A stretch of DNA of 64,000 nt from Bizionia sp. M204 (lineage in GTDB: Bacteria > Bacteroidota > Bacteroidia > Flavobacteriales > Flavobacteriaceae): the NCBI RefSeq assembly GCF_023205095.1, contig NZ_CP046242.1:1973001-2037000 (forward strand). Reading direction: 5' to 3'. Every line of letters begins with the position of its first letter. Position 1 is the first letter of the stretch. The notes beneath the pieces are model-generated. The model saw only the letters and a program-made list of their open reading frames with translations, searched no databases and was not told the origin of the DNA. Position numbers and translations under genes: made by a program. Of the stretch, positions 28,227-35,229 are shown piece by piece.

Positions 28227-28619
28227 GGGGTCGACTGGTTTTGACAGCGAGATCACTCATTTGGTAAGCACGTCGTGTAATGACTTTGAAACACGTAAAA
28301 GGCTAGGTCACACTTTTAAACGGCGAGAATAACTACGCTTTAGCTGCGTAATCTGAATTATAGTAAGATTGTGCTAGTTCCTACTAGGTAGGAAGGCTAA
28401 ATGTCTCCTGAAAGCCTTGATTAACGGCGTTCTATTAGAGGCATCGTAAAAGTTAATATAGCATACATAGCGCTTTGATGTGTATGTGAAACTCAAAAAG
28501 ATAAGGTGTTAGTAGGTTGTCTTTAACCAGCTAACACACGAAAACCCAAGAAAAGAATAAACGTGTAGAAAGCCCTTTGATGGCTTGTTTGGACGAGGGT
28601 TCGATTCCCTCCGACTCCA
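28227..28619 (+). ncRNA. ssrA: Transfer-messenger RNA (tmRNA)
   Basis: The ends form the tRNA-like domain: 5' GGGGUCG pairs with CGACUCC at 28612-28618, and the T-arm GGGUUCGAUUCCC-like stretch lies just before. The tag frame GGC GAG AAT AAC TAC GCT TTA GCT GCG TAA at 28322-28351 encodes GENNYALAA and stop. With SmpB, tmRNA rescues ribosomes stalled on broken mRNAs and tags the nascent chain for proteolysis. The 3' CCA is not encoded: A28619 is followed by CAA. The exact 5' end assumes canonical pairing. Confidence 0.95.
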
Positions 28620-28655
28620 CAATTACCCGCAACATGGTTGCGATTTTAAGCATAA

Positions 28656-28692
28656 AAAGCTCAACAAGTTTTACTTGATTGAGCTTTGTTGT
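28656..28692 (+). terminator. Possible terminator of ssrA
   Basis: AAAGCTCAA (28656-28664) pairs with TTGAGCTTT (28679-28687), extended inward by CAAG/CTTG with one bulge. It is followed by GTTGTTT rather than a pure T run, so termination strength is doubtful. Confidence 0.45.
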
Positions 28693-28728
28693 TTAAAAGC
28701 GTTTGGGCTGAAAGCACCACAGGTTGCG

Positions 28729-28771
28729 TTTACAGAATGGGAGTGATTGGGAACAACGCAGTTAATCTCGA
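28729..28771 (+). repeat. 43-bp direct repeat, left copy
   Basis: Matches 30747-30789 at 39 of 43 positions by eye, same orientation. The two copies bracket the accessory interval between ssrA and the hydrolase gene at 30905. Confidence 0.75.
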
Positions 28772-28982
28772 AAACCCATTTAAACAACTGAAAATTATTA
28801 ATTTAAAAGGTTTATTTTTCTAGTTGACAATTTGTTTTGTTTATTTCAACGGTTTTTATACTAAATAATATTTCTACCCATTACAGTTCTAAATAATAAA
28901 CAACAATAAATTTCTTATAAAAATAAGTAGTTCTACGTATTTCTATTTTGAGTTTGAATAAGTTATATTTACATAATGGAGC

Positions 28983-29000
28983 TATAGACAATTGTCTATA
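28983..29000. repeat. 18-bp perfect palindrome
   Basis: TATAGACAATTGTCTATA is fully self-complementary. It lies 7 bp to the left of the inverted-repeat end at 29008 and could be a hairpin or a protein-binding site at the island edge. Confidence 0.6.
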
Positions 29001-29007
29001 TCCAATT

Positions 29008-29017
29008 GTTAGGACAC
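29008..29017. repeat. 10-bp terminal inverted repeat, left
   Basis: GTTAGGACAC is the exact reverse complement of GTGTCCTAAC at 29940-29949. Read on the minus strand it lies just after the stop codon of the gene at 29025. Confidence 0.65.
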
Positions 29018-29024
29018 ATTTGGC

Positions 29025-29396
29025 CTAAAAGTTGAGAAATGCTTTATTGGTATTAATCACACTTGCTTCTTTTTTTAAAATCTCTGACAAATCTATATAA
29101 TCACCTTTCTGATATAATCTATTAGTCTCCACTTGTGTTATTGTAATCTCATTAAACTTATGGACTGCTCTTTTAAATTTAATTACAGAATTTTTAGTTT
29201 TATAAAAACCTTTCTCATTCATATGACTGCATACTGTTGAATATGATTGAATTGAACCTATTTCAAACTGACTGTATAATTCTTTTAAATTTGTAAAATA
29301 TCCTATAACACTATGTAAACGATTATATTCTTTTACTTCATTTTCAAAATCAATTGAAATTCCTTTTAATAAAAAGATTTTAACATTTTTACTCAT
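29025..29396 (-). CDS. Small protein of unknown function (accessory island)
   Basis: A 123-residue protein from ATG 29396; the frame could extend to 29429, but that adds a low-complexity YIEYNQIYQ stretch. It begins MSKNVKIFLLKGISIDF, appears soluble and mostly helical, has no signal peptide or membrane segment, and matches no family I know. Very AT-rich. It is divergent from the gene at 29580 (183 bp apart), and both genes end in the same 10-base sequence. A partner role with the membrane protein is possible, but no toxin-antitoxin hallmark is visible. Confidence 0.6.
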   Translation of the reverse strand: MSKNVKIFLLKGISIDFENEVKEYNRLHSVIGYFTNLKELYSQFEIGSIQSYSTVCSHMNEKGFYKTKNSVIKFKRAVHKFNEITITQVETNRLYQKGDYIDLSEILKKEASVINTNKAFLNF

Positions 29397-29550
29397 TATC
29401 TGGTATATCTGATTATATTCTATATACAAAATACTAATTTACAGTATATTATATAAATAAAAGTAAATATCTTCATAATATATCGCGTATATTCTTATTT
29501 TTTGTTTATAACTCTAGGCTTATACAACTGATTAACAGAAAGTTAGTCAT

Positions 29551-29558
29551 TATATTTG
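29551..29558 (+). promoter_or_regulatory. Promoter -7 box for the 29580 gene
   Basis: TATATTTG is a perfect TAnnTTTG match 21 bp upstream of the ATG, so this island gene seems to carry its own promoter. Confidence 0.5.
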
Positions 29559-29579
29559 TGTAACGATTATAGATAATTA

Positions 29580-29948
29580 ATGGCAAAGAAAAACGAAATA
29601 AGTAAAAACACTAAATTCTACAAAAAAGAAATGATGAAATGGGAATCAAGAATTCATATTTCTCTTATTCTAATTATTATTGGAATAGTATGCTTTTATT
29701 TATTTCATTTAAAAATAGATAATTGGGAATTTTCAAAACTTTCAATTAGGACTTATGATTTTTCTAAATTTAGTTTTTTGTCTCCTTTTATTTTTTACTT
29801 GACTTTTTCAGTAAGACAATTTAATCATTACAAAAAGCAATTAGATATATATAAACTTAAAGCAACTGATTTTGAATTTATCTCTCAAAATAAAATACTT
29901 GAAAGAATAGATAGTGAGTTGAATTTAAAATATAAAAACGTGTCCTAA
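29580..29948 (+). CDS. Small two-helix membrane protein of unknown function (accessory island)
   Basis: A 122-residue protein with a lysine-rich N-terminus (MAKKNEISKNTKFYKKEMMKW), two hydrophobic segments (about 27-46 and 65-80) and a charged helical C-terminus. No family recognised. Its last codons GTG TCC TAA are part of the GTGTCCTAAC repeat (29940-29949), so the stop codon belongs to the repeat element, as if the gene and the element move as a unit. Base composition is more AT-rich than the flanking housekeeping genes. Confidence 0.65.
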   Translation: MAKKNEISKNTKFYKKEMMKWESRIHISLILIIIGIVCFYLFHLKIDNWEFSKLSIRTYDFSKFSFLSPFIFYLTFSVRQFNHYKKQLDIYKLKATDFEFISQNKILERIDSELNLKYKNVS

Positions 29949-29949
29949 C
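29940..29949. repeat. 10-bp terminal inverted repeat, right
   Basis: GTGTCCTAAC, the exact reverse complement of 29008-29017. It supplies the stop codon of the 29580 gene and starts the folding element at 29944. Confidence 0.65.
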
Positions 29950-30074
29950 ACCGTATAAAAAAAATTGCTATTTTAGGCTTGCATAAAGGTCGTTGCTCGT
30001 TTGCTAGCTTCTGATTTTCCTTCGGAAAATCCTCGCACACAAACACGCAACTTTCCTTATACATAAACGTTGGC
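29944..30074. repeat. ~130-nt imperfect palindromic element between island genes
   Basis: The element folds on itself in three nested layers. Inner: GATTTTCC-TTC-GGAAAATC (30013-30031), perfect. Middle: 29992-30009 against 30034-30051, sharing GTTGC and GTTTG cores. Outer: 29944-29968 against 30048-30074, sharing GTATAA and TTGC cores. It fills the whole gap between the stop of the 29580 gene and the start of the next. Size and folding recall integron attC sites, but the ends (TCCTAAC and GTTGGCA) do not match the attC core consensus, so I do not call it one. Confidence 0.6.
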
Positions 30075-30081
30075 AATAATT

Positions 30082-30498
30082 ATGAAAAACCAGTTTCTAA
30101 AGAAAATATTACTACTGACAACGATGTTGATTTCATTCAACTCATTTGCGTGTGAATGCATAACTTATGCAGTTGTTGATGGGAAAAGTCATAAAGAATT
30201 AAAATTAGAAGCAAGTTTTGAATATGCAACAATAATTTTTTACGGGAATTATATCGGAAACGGAAAATTTGAAAGTATAAAGATTTATCGTGGAAAAAAA
30301 ATGTTATTGAATAAGAAGCTGATTGAGGAAAAAGACGTGAGAACTAATTGCGACTATTACTTCGAAGAAAACAAAAAGTATTTAGTTTTTGGAAAAATTG
30401 ATGAGAACGGAAAATTACAGACGAGTGTTTGTCTTTCGAATTCCCAAATTGACAATAAATCGGAACTTAAATTCGTGAAAAAATATCTGAAAAAATAA
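30082..30498 (+). CDS. Secreted TIMP/NTR-like domain protein
   Basis: A 138-residue protein. A signal peptide (1-23, KKILLLTTMLISFNSFA) is followed at once by CEC, the N-terminal C-x-C that defines TIMP/netrin-like (NTR) folds. Later features fit too: FYGNYIGNGKFESIKIYRG, TNCDYYFEENKKYLVFGKI and LQTSVC supply the paired cysteines. Bacterial members are exported proteins of unknown role. ATG 30082 is chosen over an in-frame TTG at 30070 that overlaps the repeat element. A weak lipobox reading (SFAC) is also possible. It lies directly after the folding element in the accessory island. Confidence 0.6.
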   Translation: MKNQFLKKILLLTTMLISFNSFACECITYAVVDGKSHKELKLEASFEYATIIFYGNYIGNGKFESIKIYRGKKMLLNKKLIEEKDVRTNCDYYFEENKKYLVFGKIDENGKLQTSVCLSNSQIDNKSELKFVKKYLKK

Positions 30499-30528
30499 CT
30501 ACACACAACAAAGTACTGTGGTAAAAAA

Positions 30529-30544
30529 CCTGTCTGCCGACAGG
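30529..30544. repeat. GC-rich REP-like hairpin, left of the IS110 fragment
   Basis: CCTGTC-TGCC-GACAGG, followed by another CAGGCA. GC content is far above its surroundings. A related hairpin is at 30730-30747. Confidence 0.6.
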
Positions 30545-30562
30545 CAGGCAAGTAAAAACTCA

Positions 30563-30730
30563 TTAACTTTTCACCAAAGTACTTCTATAAGTATCGTCAT
30601 ATATTAATCCTGATTTTGCAATAGCAAAAGCCTGTTTTAACAGCTTATTACATCCTGCAATTAATGCTAATTTTTTGCTCTTTCCCTTGGCAACTATTCG
30701 TTCATAAATCTCCCTGCATGCCTTGTTGTA
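30563..30730 (-). pseudogene. IS110-family transposase, C-terminal fragment
   Basis: The minus strand is open from 30730 to a TAA at 30563 and encodes 55 residues, including NKACREIYERIVAKGKSKK, LALIAGCNKLLKQAF and IYDDTYRSTLVKS. This is the C-terminal helical end of IS110-type (Transposase_20) transposases. There is no start codon for a functional protein; the rest of the gene, including the DEDD catalytic domain, is missing. The fragment stops exactly at a GC-rich palindrome (30730-30747), so it looks like the debris of an old insertion. Confidence 0.75.
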
Positions 30731-30747
30731 CCTGCCTGCCTGCAGGT
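30730..30747. repeat. GC-rich REP-like hairpin, right of the IS110 fragment
   Basis: ACCTGC-CTGCCT-GCAGGT. It abuts both the truncated transposase frame and the right copy of the 43-bp repeat. Confidence 0.6.
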
Positions 30748-30789
30748 TTACAAAATGGGAATCATTGGGAACAACGCATTTAATCTCGA
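30747..30789 (+). repeat. 43-bp direct repeat, right copy
   Basis: Differs from 28729-28771 at four positions. It lies about 115 bp before the hydrolase gene at 30905. Confidence 0.75.
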
Positions 30790-30885
30790 CTACTTCTCCT
30801 TACAAATGAAAGTTCAAACAGAAAACAAACTATATTTTTTATACTTTAGATAATTCAAATTCCTCAATAATTAACCAATACATCT

Positions 30886-30893
30886 TAACTTTG
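30886..30893 (+). promoter_or_regulatory. Promoter -7 box for the 30905 hydrolase
   Basis: TAACTTTG, a perfect TAnnTTTG match, 11 bp before the ATG. Confidence 0.55.
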
Positions 30894-30904
30894 TTAAAAA
30901 AACT

Positions 30905-31738
30905 ATGAACACAAAAATAGCTTCCCTTCTACTATTTTCTATTTTACTTTGTAACTGCGCTTCTAGAAAAATAAAAGATGTTGCTTATTTAAAATCTGCA
31001 GATACTAAAACAGCCATGCAGCCGGCGTTAAATGTTTTTGAACCTAAAAATTCCAAAGCTGCAAAAAATCCGGTGATGATTTTTGTGCATGGTGGCTATT
31101 GGACAGAAGGTGACAAAAATACTTACGGGTTTTTAGGAAGAAATTTTGCCAAAAGTGATGTTGTCACTGTAATTGCTGGCTATACGTTAAGTCCGAATGC
31201 TAATTATGATTCGATGGCTAAAGAAATTGCACAAGCAGTTAACTGGACTGTAAAAAATATTGAAAAGTATAAAGGTGATCCTGAACAAATTTATGTCATG
31301 GGTCATAGTGCTGGAGGTCATTTAATTGCTTTAATTGCTACAAATCCAAAATATTTAGAAAATAAGAATGTGCTTAAAGGTGTTATTTTAAATGATGCCG
31401 CTGGTTTAGATATGAAAACATATTTAGATAAAAACCCACCAACAAGCGAACATCATTATGATGTAACTTGGACTAAAGATCCAGCAAACTGGAAAGACGC
31501 TTCTCCTATTTATTTTATGGATGAAAGCATGCCTCCTTTTTTAATTTATGTAGGCGAAAAAACCTATAATTCAATCATTTCGCAAAACGAAGCTTTTGTT
31601 GCAAAATTAAAAACCTATCAACCAGATATAGAACCCATTTTCTTAAATAAGAAACATGTACCAATGATGTCACAATTTATTTTTCCTTGGAATAAGAGGT
31701 ATGATGAAATTTTGCAATTTATTACATCAGATAAATAA
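30905..31738 (+). CDS. Alpha/beta hydrolase (esterase-like), probable lipoprotein
   Basis: A 277-residue exported hydrolase. A hydrophobic leader ends in LLCNCAS, a plausible lipobox (cysteine 18). The oxyanion motif HGGYW is near residue 62, the nucleophile elbow GHSAGG near 133-138 and a late histidine is in KKHVPM. The set matches the esterase/lipase subgroup with HGG(Y/F)W, related to carboxylesterases and kynurenine-formamidase-like enzymes. Natural substrate unknown. First gene to the right of the accessory island, with its own promoter. Confidence 0.82.
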   Translation: MNTKIASLLLFSILLCNCASRKIKDVAYLKSADTKTAMQPALNVFEPKNSKAAKNPVMIFVHGGYWTEGDKNTYGFLGRNFAKSDVVTVIAGYTLSPNANYDSMAKEIAQAVNWTVKNIEKYKGDPEQIYVMGHSAGGHLIALIATNPKYLENKNVLKGVILNDAAGLDMKTYLDKNPPTSEHHYDVTWTKDPANWKDASPIYFMDESMPPFLIYVGEKTYNSIISQNEAFVAKLKTYQPDIEPIFLNKKHVPMMSQFIFPWNKRYDEILQFITSDK

Positions 31739-31757
31739 GGAATTCACTCAACAACAA

Positions 31758-32375
31758 TCAAATCAAATACACCACATTCCCAATTCCCACAATAGCAGTT
31801 ATACACCCTAAAATAAAATTCATTTTAGTCGCTATAAAAGTCAGTTTGTGTTCAATTTTATCAGCAATAGTGGCATAAACGGAATACAAAATAAATGAAC
31901 CAACCGTGGAGCCAATGGAAAAATAGAAACTGTTGAGCAACGAATACTCAAAATAGTCTAACCCAATTAATAATGATAGGGATGTAAAGTAAAATGGAAT
32001 GGCAACCATATTTAATGAGGACATAACGATGCCGTGTAAATACGCTCGCGACTTTTCAATTTCCACCTTCTTTTTTTGATTCTTTTTAGTAACATGAAGT
32101 CTGAAAAAATTAATAGATAACAACAATAAAATTCCTGTACCTACTTTTTGAATAGTAGTAATGTATTGGGAATTCTCCATCAAAATACTTGATAAATACG
32201 CACCAATATTTGCTTGAAAAAACAAAACCGTAGCATAACCTCCAATTAAATAATAAGCCGCTTTTCGGCCACTTTTTAAACTGAATTTAACAACGGTTAG
32301 ATTTAAAAAACTGGGAACAATACTTCCCATAATAGCAATAATAAATCCAAAAAATAAGCAGGTAAAAAAGATCAT
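31758..32375 (-). CDS. LysE-family exporter
   Basis: A 205-residue protein with six hydrophobic segments and the LysE/RhtB layout: GFIIAIMGSIVPSFLNLTVVKFSLKSGRKAA at the N-terminus corresponds to the family's PGP region (here GSIVPS). A charged loop, KKNQKKKVEIEKSR, splits the two halves. The family exports amino acids or other small metabolites across the cytoplasmic membrane. Substrate unknown. It stands alone, convergent to the hydrolase gene. Confidence 0.75.
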   Translation of the reverse strand: MIFFTCLFFGFIIAIMGSIVPSFLNLTVVKFSLKSGRKAAYYLIGGYATVLFFQANIGAYLSSILMENSQYITTIQKVGTGILLLLSINFFRLHVTKKNQKKKVEIEKSRAYLHGIVMSSLNMVAIPFYFTSLSLLIGLDYFEYSLLNSFYFSIGSTVGSFILYSVYATIADKIEHKLTFIATKMNFILGCITAIVGIGNVVYLI

Positions 32376-32567
32376 ATAGTTTTTCTAGGCTCAAATAAAC
32401 AATTTAAGGCTATAACCTATTGCTGTGTATCATTTTTAGTTTAACTCATAAACATTCTCGAGTAGCACGTTTATTACCTTACTTTTATCATTTACAACCG
32501 TTTAAGATGTTTTTGTTAACTGGTTCCGTAATAAGAAAACCAAAACCTGCACACTAAAAACATTTAA

Positions 32568-32918
32568 ATGGCCATTGAGAATATTCCAGAAATCTATATT
32601 ACGGACAAAAATAAAAGACCAGACTTGTTTGTCTATGATTTTAAAATGACCAATGATGTTGTTGAAAGTAAAGTCAATTTGGGGATGCATATGTTTAGCT
32701 TTCTACAAGTTGGAAAAAAGCAAGTACACTTTGCAGGAACAACAGTTGCCGTAAATAAAGACCAGTCCCTATTACTAAAAAAGGGCAATTGGCTTTGGAC
32801 GGAGTTATTAGAAACGGAAGCCAAATATTACTGTAAGCTCTTCTTTTTTTCTGAAGAAAAACTCAAAGAATTTCTAGAAAAACAGTTAAAATTTAGACGT
32901 GTAATATTACACTGCTAA
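32568..32918 (+). pseudogene. AraC-type regulator remnant: sensor domain without DNA-binding domain
   Basis: A 116-residue frame resembling the N-terminal cupin-like half of Bacteroidota AraC regulators (FKMTNDVVESKVNLGMHMF, SLLLKKGNWLWTEL and YYCKLFFFSEEKL). It ends after KFRRVILHC, where a family member would go on for more than 150 residues to two helix-turn-helix motifs. I checked the other two frames across the stop and found no continuation. It is probably a decayed regulator; a free-standing sensor protein is the less likely alternative. Confidence 0.5.
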
Positions 32919-33040
32919 TACCGTGAAATTCGCATTACCTTTTCATCTCATAAAAAAGAACTACCTTTTTACACGCAAACTTTTAAATGTCTTATAAATG
33001 AAATTAACAAACAGCATTATTTTCATATAATCCGCAAGCG

Positions 33041-33685
33041 ATGAAAACAATCAGTATGATATATATATTATTTTTCGCTGTTCTTTTTGTTTGCGAAAAA
33101 GATTCAGATGATAAGTATATTTTTTTCTTACACAATCGCTTTTTAGAAGATCACGAATTACAAGACGAACATCCTGAATACGGACGGACAGAATACACCG
33201 AAATTATTTCGGTATTTAAAGAAAACGAATTTCAAGTCATAAGTGAAAAGCGACAAGGCAACGTGAATGCTAGAGCGTATGCTATGAGAATGGTATCTCA
33301 AATTGATAGCCTAATTAAAACAGGCATTGAACCTCATAAAATAACAGTTGTTGGCACATCCAAAGGTGGGTATATTGCACAGTATGTTTCTACCTTGGCA
33401 AATAATCCCGATTTGAATTTTGTGTTTATAGCCAGTTTTAGGGACGCTGATATTCAAAATATTCCCGAAATAAACTACTGTGGAAATATTTTAACTATTT
33501 ATGAAAAATCGGATCCATATGGTGTTTCGGCAATAGCACGAAAGGAAAGCTCAACTTGCAAAATCAAAAATTTTAAAGAAATTGAACTCAATACCAAAAT
33601 GGGACATGGCTTTTTATTTAAACCGCTCAACGTTTGGATGAAACCCACAATGATGTGGGCCAATGGAAATTATAATGAGCAATGA
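33041..33685 (+). CDS. Alpha/beta hydrolase, exported or membrane-anchored
   Basis: A 214-residue protein with a hydrophobic leader (MKTISMIYILFFAVLFVC; the cysteine could be lipidated, though no good lipobox precedes it). A hydrolase fold follows: YIFFLHNRFLEDH, the nucleophile elbow GTSKGG near residue 108, an acidic residue in YEKSDPYG and the late GHGFLFKP histidine. The activity could be esterase or peptidase; the substrate is unknown. No operon partner within 90 bp. Confidence 0.75.
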   Translation: MKTISMIYILFFAVLFVCEKDSDDKYIFFLHNRFLEDHELQDEHPEYGRTEYTEIISVFKENEFQVISEKRQGNVNARAYAMRMVSQIDSLIKTGIEPHKITVVGTSKGGYIAQYVSTLANNPDLNFVFIASFRDADIQNIPEINYCGNILTIYEKSDPYGVSAIARKESSTCKIKNFKEIELNTKMGHGFLFKPLNVWMKPTMMWANGNYNEQ

Positions 33686-33784
33686 AACCCACAATATTTT
33701 AAATACAACAACTATACTCCAAAACCTGTAGATTTAATTTAAAATAATAATTTATAGTTTCAATTTTAAAGTATCTTTAGTGAT

Positions 33785-34789
33785 ATGGAAAAATTAAACA
33801 AAGCATTCAGAATAGTTCTATACATTCTTGCAATTTTTATTATGCTATGCTCTATGCTTTCCATATTTAGGAATTCGGAAATTCGCTATTTAAAAATGCT
33901 TGACTTTCCACGGATCCAACTTTTTATAATTTCTTTAGCAACAATCTTATTTCTTTTAATTTTCATTCGGAAAAGAAGCTGGTTTAAAAACATATTGATT
34001 TCGGGATTATTAATTGGTATACTAATTAATGGTTATTTTTTAATAAACTACACGCGTTTAGTACCTGTAGAGGTCCCATCCGCGGAAGCACCATTTAATC
34101 CAAGCAACGAATTAAGCATGATAATAGCAAATGTTAAAATGTCCAATAAAAATGTGCAACCGTTAATGGATTTAATTTCTGAAAAGAACCCTGATTTAAT
34201 ACTTGCCATGGAAACAGACCAATGGTGGAGTAATAAATTAAATGTTCTGACTGCTAATTATCCCTACTTCCAACAAAGCACAAATAAAGTTGCGTATGGT
34301 ATGGTTTTATACAGTAAACTACCTTTAAATATGATAGACGTCACGTATTTAAACAATAAAAAAGTGCCTTCATTTGAAAGTACCATTACCCTGAAAAACA
34401 ATCAAGAAATTAGTTTACATTGTCTTCATCCAGTTCCACCAACACACTATAAAGACTTACCAGACAATGCCAATCAAGATGAAAATGCTATGAAAAAATT
34501 AGGGAAGCATATTCAAGATCGAAAACACCCAACTATAGTAGCTGGCGATTTAAATGATGTGGTTTGGTCCTATGTTGATGAATTAACGAACACCAAAAAC
34601 ATACTTTTTGACCTTAGGGTTGGCAGAGGGTTTTTTAATAGTTTTAGCGCGGAAAACATGTTTATGCGTTGGCCACTAGACCATGTTTTTGTTACAGAAG
34701 AATTTCGTCTAAAAAAACTAGAACGCTTATCTAAAATAGGTTCAGATCATTTTCCTATTTATGTGGAATTAGTGTTAGATAAAAAGTAG
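33785..34789 (+). CDS. Endonuclease/exonuclease/phosphatase-family membrane protein
   Basis: A 334-residue protein. Three N-terminal membrane segments (about 8-27, 44-60 and 68-88) place the rest outside the cytoplasm. The EEP domain shows the ordered motifs: ANVKMSN (metal-site Asn), LAMETD (Glu), LHCLHPVPP (His), AGDLNDV (Asp, Asn), LDHVFV and GSDHFPI (final Asp-His). EEP enzymes cut phosphodiester or phosphoester bonds; with this topology the target is likely extracellular, for example nucleic acid or a phospholipid headgroup. Substrate not predictable. Confidence 0.85.
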   Translation: MEKLNKAFRIVLYILAIFIMLCSMLSIFRNSEIRYLKMLDFPRIQLFIISLATILFLLIFIRKRSWFKNILISGLLIGILINGYFLINYTRLVPVEVPSAEAPFNPSNELSMIIANVKMSNKNVQPLMDLISEKNPDLILAMETDQWWSNKLNVLTANYPYFQQSTNKVAYGMVLYSKLPLNMIDVTYLNNKKVPSFESTITLKNNQEISLHCLHPVPPTHYKDLPDNANQDENAMKKLGKHIQDRKHPTIVAGDLNDVVWSYVDELTNTKNILFDLRVGRGFFNSFSAENMFMRWPLDHVFVTEEFRLKKLERLSKIGSDHFPIYVELVLDKK

Positions 34790-34816
34790 CTATGCTAAAA
34801 TGTAAAATTGGCTTTT

Positions 34817-35218
34817 TTAATTGGGCACAACAACCGCATGTCCTTCATGCTCCCATTTGGTAATACCGCCTTTAAAATCATAAATTTTGGTAAAGCCAGC
34901 ATCCAGCATTTTTTCGGCACATTCCGCACTTCTACCGCCGGATTTACAATATAGAATAACCGGTTTATCTTTATCTAGTTTTAAAATATCTTCATCGAAG
35001 GTTTCGGATAAGAAATCAATATTTTGAAAATTAGCAATATAACCTTCAGCATATTCTTCCGGTGTACGAACATCAATTAGTTGCACATCATCAAGATCTA
35101 AAAGCATCTGCATTTCTTCTGTTGTAACTACCTGAATGGCATCGTTTTTAGACGATTGCTGGCAACTACTAATACTTAAAACCAGTATTAACAAAGCTAT
35201 TCCAAATATATTTTTCAT
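34817..35218 (-). CDS. Rhodanese-domain lipoprotein
   Basis: A 133-residue protein. The signal peptide ends in a lipobox SISSC (cysteine 19), and a single rhodanese domain follows with DVRTPEEYAEG and the active loop CKSGGRS. Rhodaneses carry sulfur as cysteine persulfide. As a periplasmic lipoprotein it may act in thiol chemistry of the envelope. It lies 11 bp downstream of a second, cytoplasmic rhodanese. Confidence 0.9.
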   Translation of the reverse strand: MKNIFGIALLILVLSISSCQQSSKNDAIQVVTTEEMQMLLDLDDVQLIDVRTPEEYAEGYIANFQNIDFLSETFDEDILKLDKDKPVILYCKSGGRSAECAEKMLDAGFTKIYDFKGGITKWEHEGHAVVVPN

Positions 35219-35229
35219 AATTTTTTATT

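Larger units (their letters stand above)
28620..29024. other. Intergenic region after tmRNA
   Basis: Contains hairpin CGCAAC-ATG-GTTGCG (28628-28642), a weak terminator-like hairpin (28656-28687), the left copy of a 43-bp direct repeat (28729-28771), a very AT-rich stretch without a gene, and an 18-bp perfect palindrome (28983-29000). Confidence 0.6.

Noticed and set aside
29944-30074. Canonical integron attC site
   Set aside because: The fold is similar, but the terminal heptamers TCCTAAC and GTTGGCA do not fit RYYYAAC/GTTRRRY on either strand, and no integrase is in the window.
30357-30563. Minus-strand frame opposite the TIMP-like gene
   Set aside because: Runs through the GC-rich hairpin and antisense to a gene with a signal peptide; no family features.
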